In this document: one piece after another, positions 1 through 8,263 of the stretch
How the letters are laid out: each line of letters opens with the position of its first letter
Numbering within the stretch: the first letter of the stretch is position 1
Source: Flavobacterium sp. YO12
Lineage (GTDB): Bacteria; Bacteroidota; Bacteroidia; Flavobacteriales; Flavobacteriaceae
Direction: 5' to 3'
Assembly: GCF_004119495.1 (NCBI RefSeq)
Contig: NZ_NRQU01000054.1
Coordinates: 1-32,870, forward strand
DNA length: 32,870 bases
Made by a program: the position numbers and the translations under genes
The notes under the pieces: model-generated
What the model saw: the letters and a program-made list of their open reading frames with translations, nothing else
The model's database searches: none
Told to the model about the DNA's origin: nothing

Positions 1-17
1 ATTAGCTGTTAATTAAA

Positions 18-1925
18 TTAAACTCTTTCTTTTGTAATAATTTCTACAATTTCAGGATTTAATAAAGTTGAAGTATCTCCAAAATTAGAGAAATCACCCT
101 CAGCTATTTTACGTAAAATTCTACGCATAATTTTTCCAGATCGTGTTTTTGGCAAACCAGAAACGAATTGAATTTTATCTAATTTCGCAATTGGTCCAAT
201 GTGATCAGAAATATATTGGTTGATCTCTTTACTCAAGTTTGATCTATCTCTAACTTCTCCTGTTTCTTTAAGAATAACGAAACCATACAAAGCATTTCCT
301 TTAATATCATGAGGGAATCCAACAATTGCAGATTCTGCTACCGCAGGATGCTCATTGATTGCATCTTCGATTGGAGCAGTTCCTAAATTGTGACCAGAAA
401 CAATTACAACATCATCTACTCTACCTGTAATTCTATAATATCCAACTTCGTCTCTTAAAGCGCCGTCTCCTGTAAAATATTTCCCAGGGAAAGCAGAAAA
501 ATAAGTGTCTTTATAACGTTGGTGATCTCCCCAAATAGTTCTGGCAATTCCCGGCCAAGGAAACTTAATACATAAACTTCCAACTACTTGGTTTCCTTCG
601 ATTTCATTGCGTTTTTCATCCATTAAAACTGGCTGAATTCCCGGCAACGGTAAAGTTGCGTATGTTGGTTTTGTTGGCGTTACAAATGCAATTGGCGAAA
701 TCATAATTCCTCCAGTTTCTGTCTGCCACCAAGTATCAACAACTGGACATCTTTTATCTCCTACGTGGTCATTAAACCAGTGCCAAGCTTCCTCGTTAAT
801 TGGTTCTCCAACAGATCCGATAACTTTAAGTGATTTTAGAGGATATTTTTGAATATAATCTAAACTTTCTTTTGCTAACGAACGTATTGCAGTTGGTGCT
901 GTATAAAATTGTGTGATTTTGTGTTTCTCGATAATATCCCAAAAACGGCTGAAATCAGGATAAGATGGAACTCCTTCAAAAATTACAGTAGTTCCTCCAT
1001 TTAATAATGGTCCGTACAATATATAAGAGTGACCAGTAATCCAGCCTATATCTGCAGTACACCAGAAAATATCATTTTCCTCATAACTGAAAACATTTTT
1101 GAATGTATATGCTGTGTAAACCATATATCCAGCTGTGGTATGAACCATTCCTTTTGGTTTTCCAGTTGATCCAGAAGTATATAAAATAAACAACGGATCT
1201 TCTGCATCCATAATTTCGGCTACACTATTATCTAAAGCAGCATCTAATAAAGGCTGTAACCATTCGTCACGACCTTCTTTCATTGAAACTTCAGTTTTAG
1301 TTCTTTTTACAACCAAAACTTTAGAAACTGATGGGCAGCTGTCTAATGCCTCATCAACAATACCTTTTAAATCGATAGTTTTATTTCCTCTATAACCACC
1401 GTCAGATGTAATAACCATTTTACACTCGCAGTCATTAATTCTTGCAGAAACTGCCGAAGCAGAGAATCCAGCAAAAATTACAGAGTGAATAGCACCAATT
1501 CTTGCACAAGCCAAAACTGAAACAGCAAGCTCAGGAATCATTGGTAAATAAATACAAACACGGTCTCCTTTACGAACTCCTTGCTCACGCAAAACATTCG
1601 CCATTTTCGAAACTCGCTCGTATAATTCATTATAAGTTATATGTAAAGCACTTTCAGACGGATCATTCGGTTCAAAAATAATTGCCGTTTTTTCTCCTCT
1701 TTTACTTAAGTGTCTATCAATACAATTTTTAGTAATATTAACTTTTGCTTCAGTAAACCATTTTACTTCAGCATCAGCCATATTAAAATCAACTACTTTT
1801 TCCCATTGTTGGTACCAAGTAAAATTTTCTTCTGCAATTTTCCCCCAAAATTTTCTTGGCTCCCTTATTGACTTATTGTAATGTTTAAAATATTGTTCTA
1901 AATTTTCAATTTTATAATAACTCAT
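18..1925 (-). CDS. acs: Acetyl-coenzyme A synthetase (AMP-forming)
   Basis: Activates acetate with ATP and CoA to acetyl-CoA through an acetyl-AMP intermediate in the cytoplasm. The 635-residue product has the usual family length. Visible motifs in order: the ANL-family phosphate-binding loop YTSGSTGKPKGMVH, the TWWQTETGG motif that contacts AMP, the hinge region YRITGRVDDVV, and near the C-terminus PKTRSGKIMRR, whose lysine is the catalytic and acetylation-regulated lysine of the family. The frame stays open upstream to 2012, but those 29 residues are low-complexity and AT-rich; the ATG at 1925 gives the normal start MSYYKIENLEQYF. It stands alone, about 500 bases after ilvC on the same strand and separated from it by several hairpins, so it is probably transcribed independently. 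A clear promoter was not found. Confidence 0.96.
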   Translation of the reverse strand: MSYYKIENLEQYFKHYNKSIREPRKFWGKIAEENFTWYQQWEKVVDFNMADAEVKWFTEAKVNITKNCIDRHLSKRGEKTAIIFEPNDPSESALHITYNELYERVSKMANVLREQGVRKGDRVCIYLPMIPELAVSVLACARIGAIHSVIFAGFSASAVSARINDCECKMVITSDGGYRGNKTIDLKGIVDEALDSCPSVSKVLVVKRTKTEVSMKEGRDEWLQPLLDAALDNSVAEIMDAEDPLFILYTSGSTGKPKGMVHTTAGYMVYTAYTFKNVFSYEENDIFWCTADIGWITGHSYILYGPLLNGGTTVIFEGVPSYPDFSRFWDIIEKHKITQFYTAPTAIRSLAKESLDYIQKYPLKSLKVIGSVGEPINEEAWHWFNDHVGDKRCPVVDTWWQTETGGIMISPIAFVTPTKPTYATLPLPGIQPVLMDEKRNEIEGNQVVGSLCIKFPWPGIARTIWGDHQRYKDTYFSAFPGKYFTGDGALRDEVGYYRITGRVDDVVIVSGHNLGTAPIEDAINEHPAVAESAIVGFPHDIKGNALYGFVILKETGEVRDRSNLSKEINQYISDHIGPIAKLDKIQFVSGLPKTRSGKIMRRILRKIAEGDFSNFGDTSTLLNPEIVEIITKERV

Positions 1926-2086
1926 ATGTTTGTGGAATTTTTTTATAAAAGTATTAAATCTCAGTCTATTCTTAAAATTATTTAATTTATAAATTTTATC
2001 AAAAAAAAACACATATTAAAAAAAATACTCGTTTTTTTTGAAGTTATTCTAAAAAAATACATTTTTGAAATAAAATGTAAATTGAA

Positions 2087-2120
2087 AAAAGGTATGACAA
2101 ACTAAACTATCATACCTTTT
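2087..2120. terminator. Hairpin upstream of acs, flanked by A and T runs
   Basis: An 11-bp perfect stem (2087-2097 with 2110-2120, core GGTATGA/TCATACC) has a 12-base loop. A-runs on one side and T-runs on the other would let it end transcription in either direction. It would stop any ilvC read-through before acs. Confidence 0.6.
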
Positions 2121-2240
2121 TACATTAACAAATTTCAATAACAATTAATTCTGTAATTCTGCATTACAATGCTTTTTCTATTTTGAAAATAGCAGCATCC
2201 TTATTAATTAAAAAAGAAATTTCAACAAGTACATTTTCCT

Positions 2241-2269
2241 AAAAAAACATACCCTTTTTAAGGGATATG
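2241..2269 (-). terminator. Intrinsic terminator after ilvC
   Basis: On the minus strand CATATCCCTT pairs with AAGGGTATG across one bulged base and is followed directly by seven T residues. It lies about 160 bases past the ilvC stop and is the best candidate for the end of the ilv transcript. Confidence 0.65.
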
Positions 2270-2270
2270 C

Positions 2271-2307
2271 TTCACTTAACTTTCTAAAATCATTGAAGTT
2301 AAGTGAA
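2271..2307. repeat. 12-bp inverted repeat (hairpin) after ilvC
   Basis: The arms TTCACTTAACTT and AAGTTAAGTGAA pair perfectly around a short loop. No T-run follows it on the minus strand, but the terminator hairpin at 2241-2269 does. The pair may act together as a tandem 3' end for the ilvC mRNA. Confidence 0.6.
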
Positions 2308-2429
2308 TGCATCATGCATCTATATCTATTTTTTTTTTAATAAGTGCTTACTAATTCAAAATATTAATTTAAAACATTGATACAGTGCAAACTCCACAAC
2401 ATTCGTATGTATGGAAATTCCCAAATTTA

Positions 2430-3899
2430 TTATCCAATTTTTTTCATTGCAGTCATAGACTCTCTTAACCACGCTCCTACTTCTTCGATAGGATGCTGAC
2501 GGATTTCTTTATTTACAGCAATTAAAACTGCATTATCTACTCCGTTTGTAGTCGAGAATGATTTACCAATAATATTAGTTTCTACTTTTTTCATGAATTC
2601 AGTCAATAATGGCTTACATGCATGATCAAATAAATAACATCCGTATTCAGCAGTATCAGAAATTACACGGTTCATTTCGAACAATTTCTTTCTTGCGATA
2701 GTGTTTGCAATTAATGGCAATTCGTGTAATGACTCATAATAAGCTGATTCTTCGATAATTCCAGCTTCAGTCATTGTTTCGAAAGCTAATTCAACACCAG
2801 CTTTAACCATTGCAATCATTAATACTCCATTATCAAAATATTCTTGTTCTGAGATTGGAGCTTCTTGTGGAGCTGTTTTTTCGAAGTTAGTTTCCCCTGT
2901 AGCAGCTCTCCATTTCAATAAGTTAACATCATCGTTAGCCCAGTCAGCCATCATTGTACTAGAGAATTCTCCAGAAATGATATCATCCTGATGTTTTTGG
3001 AATAACGGACGCATGATATCTTTCAATTCTTCTGCTAATTCGTAAGCTTCAATTTTTGCAGGATTAGAAAGACGATCCATCATATTTGTAATACCACCAT
3101 GTTTCAAAGCTTCAGTGATAGTTTCCCATCCATACTGAATTAATTTTGAAGCATAAGCTTTATCGATTCCTTTTTCAACCATTTTATCAAAACATAAAAT
3201 AGATCCAGTTTGCAATAATCCACAAAGAATTGTTTGCTCACCCATTAAATCTGATTTTACTTCAGCTACAAATGATGATTTTAAAACTCCTGCTTTATGT
3301 CCTCCAGTTGCTACAGCATAAGCTTTTGCTTGATCTAAACCAAATCCGTTTGGATCATTCTCTGGGTGAACCGCAATAAGCGTTGGTACACCAAAACCTC
3401 TTTTATATTCCTCACGCACCTCAGAACCTGGGCATTTAGGAGCACACATAATTACAGTAATATCTTTACGAATCTGCATTCCTTCTTCAACAATATTAAA
3501 ACCGTGAGAATATGCCAAAGTCGATCCTTGTTTCATTAATGGCATAATAGCCGTTACTACAGCCGTGTGCTGCTTATCTGGTGTAAGATTACAAACTAAA
3601 TCAGCAGTTGGAATTAATTCTTCATAAGTACCTACCTTAAAACCGTTTTCAGTTGCATTTTTGTATGAAGCTCTCTTTTCTGCAATTGCATCTGCACGCA
3701 ATGCATAAGAAATGTCTAAACCAGAATCTCTCATGTTTAAACCCTGATTCAAACCTTGTGCACCACAACCTACAATAACAACTTTTTTTCCTGCTAATGC
3801 CGAAATTCCGTCTGCAAATTCTGATTGCTCCATAAATTCGCAAACTCCTAATTGTTCTAATTGTAATCTAAGCGGTAATGTATTGAAATAATTTGCCAT
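2430..3899 (-). CDS. ilvC: Ketol-acid reductoisomerase (NADP+), class II
   Basis: Converts 2-acetolactate or 2-aceto-2-hydroxybutyrate to the 2,3-dihydroxy acids, the second common step of valine and isoleucine synthesis. At 489 residues it is the long, E. coli-like class II enzyme rather than the short form of about 330 residues. The NADPH fold shows GCGAQGLNQG (44-53); Arg68, Arg76 and Ser78, which select NADPH in E. coli, are kept at the same numbers, as is His132 in the SHG motif. The duplicated C-terminal helical domain carries KSDLMGEQTILCG and ESAYYESLHELPLIANTIAR, with the acidic Mg ligands. It is the last gene of the ilvD-B-N-C set, 87 bases after ilvN on the same strand, so co-transcription is likely. 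Confidence 0.98.
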   Translation of the reverse strand: MANYFNTLPLRLQLEQLGVCEFMEQSEFADGISALAGKKVVIVGCGAQGLNQGLNMRDSGLDISYALRADAIAEKRASYKNATENGFKVGTYEELIPTADLVCNLTPDKQHTAVVTAIMPLMKQGSTLAYSHGFNIVEEGMQIRKDITVIMCAPKCPGSEVREEYKRGFGVPTLIAVHPENDPNGFGLDQAKAYAVATGGHKAGVLKSSFVAEVKSDLMGEQTILCGLLQTGSILCFDKMVEKGIDKAYASKLIQYGWETITEALKHGGITNMMDRLSNPAKIEAYELAEELKDIMRPLFQKHQDDIISGEFSSTMMADWANDDVNLLKWRAATGETNFEKTAPQEAPISEQEYFDNGVLMIAMVKAGVELAFETMTEAGIIEESAYYESLHELPLIANTIARKKLFEMNRVISDTAEYGCYLFDHACKPLLTEFMKKVETNIIGKSFSTTNGVDNAVLIAVNKEIRQHPIEEVGAWLRESMTAMKKIG

Positions 3900-3986
3900 T
3901 TTGTTTTAAAATATTTAATGAAATGAAATTTAATAATTGATTAATCTATAAATGTTTGTGATTGCAAAATCACGATTTAATTGTTA

Positions 3987-4508
3987 TTACTTAAAAGTTT
4001 CTAATAAAGATGAAATTTCCATTTTTTCTTTAGAAACCGAAATTCTTCCAGAACGTACAAACTGCATAATTCCGTAAGGTTTGAATTTTGCATACAATTC
4101 TTCTATTTCAGAACGTCTTCCAGATTTAGAAATCACAAAGAAATCTCTAGAAACTGTTACAATTGTCGATTGACTGTCTTTAATGATATTCTGAATTTGC
4201 TTTTCATCAAACAACAAACTTGATTGTATTTTAAATAAAGCATTCTCTAAATAAATAGTTTCTTCATCTGTATGATAGAAAGCTTTTATAACTTCAATTT
4301 GTTTTTCGATTTGCCCAACAATATTCTGAACCCATTTTTCAGTTGTATTTACTACAATGATAAATCTTGAAACATTTTCTATTTCTGATTCTGAAACGTT
4401 TAAACTTAATATATTAATGTGTCGCTTTAAGAATATTCCCGATATCCTATTCAACAATCCTACGTTATTCTCTGAATATACCGATATGGTAAATGTTTTA
4501 TCTTCCAT
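3987..4508 (-). CDS. ilvN: Acetolactate synthase small (regulatory) subunit
   Basis: Regulatory partner of the catalytic subunit encoded just downstream of ilvD; the family raises catalytic activity and confers valine feedback inhibition. The 173-residue protein begins with an ACT domain (about residues 5-80) carrying FTISVYSENNVGLLNRISGIF, here cited only by its ends, with the glycine/asparagine turn that forms the effector site. A second small-subunit domain follows. Length fits E. coli IlvH (163) rather than the shorter E. coli IlvN (96). It lies between ilvB and ilvC on one strand. The symbol ilvH would be equally acceptable. Confidence 0.93.
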   Translation of the reverse strand: MEDKTFTISVYSENNVGLLNRISGIFLKRHINILSLNVSESEIENVSRFIIVVNTTEKWVQNIVGQIEKQIEVIKAFYHTDEETIYLENALFKIQSSLLFDEKQIQNIIKDSQSTIVTVSRDFFVISKSGRRSEIEELYAKFKPYGIMQFVRSGRISVSKEKMEISSLLETFK

Positions 4509-4528
4509 GTTTTTTTTAGTTTATTTTT

Positions 4529-4544
4529 CCCGATAGCTATCGGG
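4529..4544. repeat. 16-bp perfect palindrome in the ilvB-ilvN spacer
   Basis: CCCGATAGCTATCGGG is self-complementary over all 16 bases and sits in the 49-base gap between ilvB and ilvN. No T-run follows on the minus strand, so it is not a normal terminator. It resembles a short dispersed palindrome; only one copy was noticed in this window. Confidence 0.75.
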
Positions 4545-4557
4545 ATTGAAACTTTTC

Positions 4558-6246
4558 TTAACTTAATCTAATTTCTGAAACACAAGCTCCTGTTGGAATC
4601 ATTGGGAATACATTATTCTCTTTTTCCACCATAACTTCTAAGAAATAAGAATCTTTTGAAGCCATCATTTCTGCTACAGCTGCATCCAAATCTTCTCTCT
4701 GTGTTACTTTTTTAGATTTAATATGATACCCTTCAGCAATAGCAACAAAATTTGGATTAATCATTTTTGTTGAAGCATATCTATTGTCAAAAAACAATTC
4801 TTGCCATTGACGCACCATTCCTAAAAATTCATTATTTAAAACCACAATTTTTACAGGTACCTGCGTCTGGAAAATAGTTCCTAATTCCTGAATCGTCATT
4901 TGGAATCCGCCATCACCAATAATAGCAACAACCTCACGTTCAGGTTTTCCCATTTTAGCACCAATAGCCGCCGGAAGAGCAAATCCCATTGTTCCTAATC
5001 CGCCTGAAGTAATATTACTTTTTGATGAATTAAATTTTGCATATCGACACGCAAACATTTGATGCTGACCAACATCTGAAACTATAATAGCATCACCTTT
5101 TGAGTGCTTATTAATCATTTCAAGAGTTTCACCCATCGAAATTCCTTTACCATTTGTTGGGTTTAATTCTTCGTTTATAACCGTTTCAACCTCAATTTTA
5201 TGTAACTCTTTAAATTCGTTGTGCCATAAATCATGTGATTTAGCATCAATTAAAGGAAGTAATGCTGCTAAAGACTCTTTTACATCTCCTAAAACAGCAA
5301 TTTCTGTTTTCACATTTTTATCAATCTCAGCTGGATCAATTTCAAAGTGAATTACTTTTGCCTGCTTAGCATATGTTTTTAAATCTCCAGTAACACGATC
5401 ATCAAAACGCATTCCGAATGCAATTAAAACATCACATTCATTTGTCAATAAATTTGGAGCATAATTTCCGTGCATTCCAAGCATTCCAACATTTAGCGGA
5501 TGATCTGTCGGCAGAGCCGAAAGTCCTAAAATAGTCCAAGCTGCTGGAATTCCTGATTTTTCAACCAATGCTTTAAATTCAGCTTCAGCTTTACCTAAAA
5601 TAATTCCCTGTCCAAAAACGATAAAAGGTTTTTTTGCACTATTAATCAAAGCCGCTGCTTCAGCTACTTTATCTAATTTTAATTTTGGAACTGGAACATA
5701 ACTTCTAATTCCTTTGCATTTTTCATAGCTATAATCAAAAAGATCAAATTGAGCATTTTTAGTTATATCAATTAAAACTGGTCCTGGACGACCAGAACGA
5801 GCAATGTAAAAAGCCTTTGCAATTATTTCTGGAATCTGTGAAGCTTCAGTTATCTGAAAATTCCATTTTGTAACTGGAGTTGAAATTCCAATAATATCAG
5901 TTTCCTGAAAAGCATCAGAACCCAGTAAATGTCTTCCAACTTGTCCTGTAATACAAACCATTGGTGTTGAATCGATTTGTGCATCTGCAATTCCAGTTAC
6001 TAAATTTGTAGCACCCGGTCCTGAAGTAGCAATTGCAACACCCACTTTTCCAGTAGCTCTAGCATAACCTTGAGCGGCATGCGTTGCACCTTGTTCATGA
6101 CGAACTAATACGTGATGCAACTGATCTTGAAATTTATATAATTCGTCGTAAACTGGCATAATTGCTCCACCTGGATAACCATAAACCAAGTCTACTCCTT
6201 CTTCTAACAAACATCTTATAACGGCTTCTGCCCCTGATATTTTCAT
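4558..6246 (-). CDS. ilvB: Acetolactate synthase large (catalytic) subunit
   Basis: Thiamine-diphosphate enzyme that condenses two pyruvates, or pyruvate with 2-oxobutyrate, as the first common step of valine, leucine and isoleucine synthesis. From the ATG at 6246 the protein has 562 residues, starting MKISGAEAVIRCL; ten further in-frame residues upstream look non-coding. The N-terminal domain has the catalytic Glu51 in RHEQGATHAAQGYARA; the central domain binds FAD; the C-terminal domain has the ThDP/Mg motif GDGGFQMT (444-451) ending in NN (471-472). It follows ilvD by 73 bases and precedes ilvN, so the two holoenzyme subunits are adjacent. Confidence 0.97.
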   Translation of the reverse strand: MKISGAEAVIRCLLEEGVDLVYGYPGGAIMPVYDELYKFQDQLHHVLVRHEQGATHAAQGYARATGKVGVAIATSGPGATNLVTGIADAQIDSTPMVCITGQVGRHLLGSDAFQETDIIGISTPVTKWNFQITEASQIPEIIAKAFYIARSGRPGPVLIDITKNAQFDLFDYSYEKCKGIRSYVPVPKLKLDKVAEAAALINSAKKPFIVFGQGIILGKAEAEFKALVEKSGIPAAWTILGLSALPTDHPLNVGMLGMHGNYAPNLLTNECDVLIAFGMRFDDRVTGDLKTYAKQAKVIHFEIDPAEIDKNVKTEIAVLGDVKESLAALLPLIDAKSHDLWHNEFKELHKIEVETVINEELNPTNGKGISMGETLEMINKHSKGDAIIVSDVGQHQMFACRYAKFNSSKSNITSGGLGTMGFALPAAIGAKMGKPEREVVAIIGDGGFQMTIQELGTIFQTQVPVKIVVLNNEFLGMVRQWQELFFDNRYASTKMINPNFVAIAEGYHIKSKKVTQREDLDAAVAEMMASKDSYFLEVMVEKENNVFPMIPTGACVSEIRLS

Positions 6247-6260
6247 AGTATATTGTTTTT

Positions 6261-6304
6261 CAAGAATCAACTTCAACTTTTCAATGATTCAGCTGATTCT
6301 TGAT
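6261..6304. repeat. 10-bp inverted repeat in the ilvD-ilvB spacer
   Basis: TCAAGAATCA and TGATTCTTGA are perfect complements separated by about 24 bases, lying between the ilvD stop and the ilvB start. There is no T-run, so it is more likely an mRNA-stabilising or processing hairpin than a terminator. Confidence 0.5.
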
Positions 6305-6319
6305 ATTATTGTTTTAAAA

Positions 6320-7993
6320 TTAATTATCGGTAACACATCCTGTTGATGCACTCGAAACCGACTTAGCGTATTTAAGTAAAACTCCTCTGTCAACTTTTAA
6401 AGCTGGCTGAACCCATGCCGCTTTTCTTGCTGCAAATTCTTCGTCAGATATCTTCAGGTCGATTGTATTTTTCACCGCATCGATGGCAATTATATCACCA
6501 TCTTTTACTAGTGCAATACCACCACCGTCATATGCTTCTGGTGTAACGTGTCCTACCACGAAACCGTGCGAACCTCCGGAGAATCTACCGTCTGTGATTA
6601 GTGCACAGCTGCTGCCTAATCCGGCTCCAATAATTGCAGATGTAGGTTTTAGCATTTCAGGCATTCCCGGACCACCTTTTGGTCCACAACCTCTAATGAC
6701 GACTACATTTCCTGGTTTAATTTTTCCGGCCTGAAGACCTGGAATTACTTCAAATTCACCTTCAAATACTACAGCTGGACCTTCGAAATATTCTCCTTCT
6801 TTCCCGCTGATTTTTGCTACAGCTCCTTCAGAAGCAAGATTTCCGTATAAAACCTGAATATTTCCTGTTGGTTTTAATGCTTTTTGTATTTCATGTATTA
6901 CTTCTTGTCCGTCTTGTAAATCTGGTGTTGAAGCTAAGTTCTCAGCAACTGTTTTTCCTGTTACAGTTAAACAATCTCCATGAATCAATCCAACTTTCAA
7001 TAGATATTTCATTACTCCGGGAATACCTCCAACTTCATGAATATCTTCCATCATATATTTTCCACTTGGTTTCATGTCAGCAAGAACTGGTGTTCTGTCA
7101 TTAATTGCTTGAAAATCATCCAAAGTAATTGTTATTCCAACAGAGTGCGCCATTGCAATTAAGTGCATTACAGCATTTGTAGAACCTCCTAAAACTGCTA
7201 CAATTGTAATAGCATTTTCAAAAGCTTTACGAGTCATAATATCTCTTGGCTTAATATCTTTTTCTAATAAAATTTTAATAGCTTCTCCTGCCGCAAGACA
7301 TTCGTCTCTTTTTTCCTGACTTAAAGCAGGATTTGAAGAGCTGTATGGCAAACTCATTCCTAATGCTTCAATTGCCGAAGACATTGTATTTGCAGTATAC
7401 ATTCCGCCGCAAGCACCAGCTCCCGGGCAAGCATTTTGAATAACACCTTTAAAATCTTCAGGAGTAATTTCGCCTTTTACTTTTTTTCCTAAAGCTTCAA
7501 AAGCAGAAACAATATTTAAAGATTCACCTTTCCATTTTCCAGAGTGAATTGAACCTCCATAAATCATCATTGACGGACGATTTAATCTTCCCATTGCAAT
7601 TAAAGCTCCAGGCATATTTTTATCACAGCCAGGAATTGCAATAATACTATCGTACCATTGTGCTCCTGCAACTGTTTCAATAGAATCTGCAATTACATCA
7701 CGAGATACTAACGAATAACGCATTCCTTCAGTACCATTTGAAATTCCATCACTTACACCAATGGTATTAAAAATAAGTCCGACCAGATTCGCATCCCAAA
7801 CACCTTTTTTAACATCTTTTGCTAAATCGTTCAAGTGCATATTACAAGTGTTACCATCGTAACCCATACTTACAATACCTACTTGTGCTTTCTTCAAATC
7901 TTCTTCAGTTAAACCAATACCGTACAACATTGCTTGAGCCGCAGGTTGTGTTTGATCTTGAGTGATGGTCTTGCTGTACTTATTTAATTCCAT
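6320..7993 (-). CDS. ilvD: Dihydroxy-acid dehydratase
   Basis: Iron-sulfur dehydratase that makes 2-oxoisovalerate and 2-oxo-3-methylvalerate, the third common step of branched-chain amino acid synthesis. The product has 557 residues. Three cysteines expected for the [2Fe-2S]-type enzymes are present: Cys50 (GNTCNMH), Cys123 (PGCDKNMPG, followed by the lysine that is carbamylated in the family) and Cys195 (GAGACGGMYTANTMSS). The C-terminal signature DGRFSGGSHGFVVGHVTPEA is intact. It is the first structural gene after the Ile/Val leader and attenuator at 8022-8151, so attenuation would control the whole ilvD-B-N-C unit. Confidence 0.98.
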   Translation of the reverse strand: MELNKYSKTITQDQTQPAAQAMLYGIGLTEEDLKKAQVGIVSMGYDGNTCNMHLNDLAKDVKKGVWDANLVGLIFNTIGVSDGISNGTEGMRYSLVSRDVIADSIETVAGAQWYDSIIAIPGCDKNMPGALIAMGRLNRPSMMIYGGSIHSGKWKGESLNIVSAFEALGKKVKGEITPEDFKGVIQNACPGAGACGGMYTANTMSSAIEALGMSLPYSSSNPALSQEKRDECLAAGEAIKILLEKDIKPRDIMTRKAFENAITIVAVLGGSTNAVMHLIAMAHSVGITITLDDFQAINDRTPVLADMKPSGKYMMEDIHEVGGIPGVMKYLLKVGLIHGDCLTVTGKTVAENLASTPDLQDGQEVIHEIQKALKPTGNIQVLYGNLASEGAVAKISGKEGEYFEGPAVVFEGEFEVIPGLQAGKIKPGNVVVIRGCGPKGGPGMPEMLKPTSAIIGAGLGSSCALITDGRFSGGSHGFVVGHVTPEAYDGGGIALVKDGDIIAIDAVKNTIDLKISDEEFAARKAAWVQPALKVDRGVLLKYAKSVSSASTGCVTDN

Positions 7994-8021
7994 TATGTAT
8001 TATTTTATTTTAATTTTTATT

Positions 8022-8053
8022 CAAAAAAAAACCTTCCAGTATTTGGAAGGTTT
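8022..8053 (-). terminator. Attenuator terminator before ilvD
   Basis: On the minus strand AAACCTTCCA pairs with TGGAAGGTTT around a 5-base loop, and the downstream arm runs straight into a long T-tract. It lies between the leader stop codon (8077) and the ilvD start (7993), exactly where an attenuator should be. The sequence of leader codons 22-24 (GGAATGTT, 8081-8088) can pair with the terminator's first arm at seven of eight positions, giving a candidate antiterminator. Confidence 0.88.
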
Positions 8054-8076
8054 ATAATATAGTCTTTCAATTATAT

Positions 8077-8151
8077 TTATAACATTCCCTTTGCAGATGT
8101 GATCACCACATTGACAACAATGACAGAAGTTATAATAATTGAGTTTTGCAT
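8077..8151 (-). CDS. ilv operon leader peptide (Ile/Val-rich)
   Basis: A 24-residue open reading frame from ATG 8151 to TAA 8077. Ile occupies positions 5, 6, 7, 11 and 17 and Val positions 10, 12, 13, 15 and 16, so ten of the 13 codons 5-17 are Ile or Val. A candidate -7 element lies just upstream and an intrinsic terminator follows 24 bases after the stop, before ilvD. This is the classical plan of a leader whose slow translation, when charged tRNA-Ile or tRNA-Val is scarce, prevents terminator formation. Too short for normal gene finders. Function is inferred from codon content and position. Confidence 0.9.
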   Translation of the reverse strand: MQNSIIITSVIVVNVVITSAKGML

Positions 8152-8172
8152 TCTTTTCTATTTTTAGTGTGA

Positions 8173-8180
8173 CAAAAGTA
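8173..8180 (-). promoter_or_regulatory. Candidate -7 promoter element of the ilv leader
   Basis: On the minus strand TACTTTTG matches the Bacteroidota TAnnTTTG consensus, about 22 bases before the leader ATG. The expected upstream TTG box is weak here. It implies that ilvDBNC has its own promoter separate from leuAB. Confidence 0.55.
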
Positions 8181-8263
8181 TAAAAACTTTAAGAACTAAA
8201 AAAATAAAATCTCAACATTTAAACCACTTCTTGTTATTTATTCTACATTTTTAACAAAAATCA

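Larger units (their letters stand above)
1926..2429. other. Gene-free spacer between ilvC and acs
   Basis: This 504-base AT-rich stretch holds three hairpins (listed separately) and no convincing intact gene. A 25-codon open stretch on the minus strand (2238-2164) ending in TAA has a protein-like composition but no start codon. A short palindrome built from two ATGCAT words lies near 2308-2320. No TAnnTTTG promoter for acs is evident. Confidence 0.6.

Noticed and set aside
1926..2012. 29-residue N-terminal extension of acetyl-CoA synthetase
   Set aside because: The extra residues are Lys/Phe/Asn-rich as AT-rich non-coding DNA would give, and the ATG at 1925 gives the standard family N-terminus.
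4529..4544. CCCGATAGCTATCGGG as a terminator between ilvB and ilvN
   Set aside because: No T-run follows on the transcribed strand and ilvN and ilvC must be expressed beyond it; kept as a palindromic repeat only.
6483..6734. Open frames on the plus strand inside ilvD and other genes
   Set aside because: They lie antisense to strongly conserved enzymes and have compositions expected of complementary-strand shadows.
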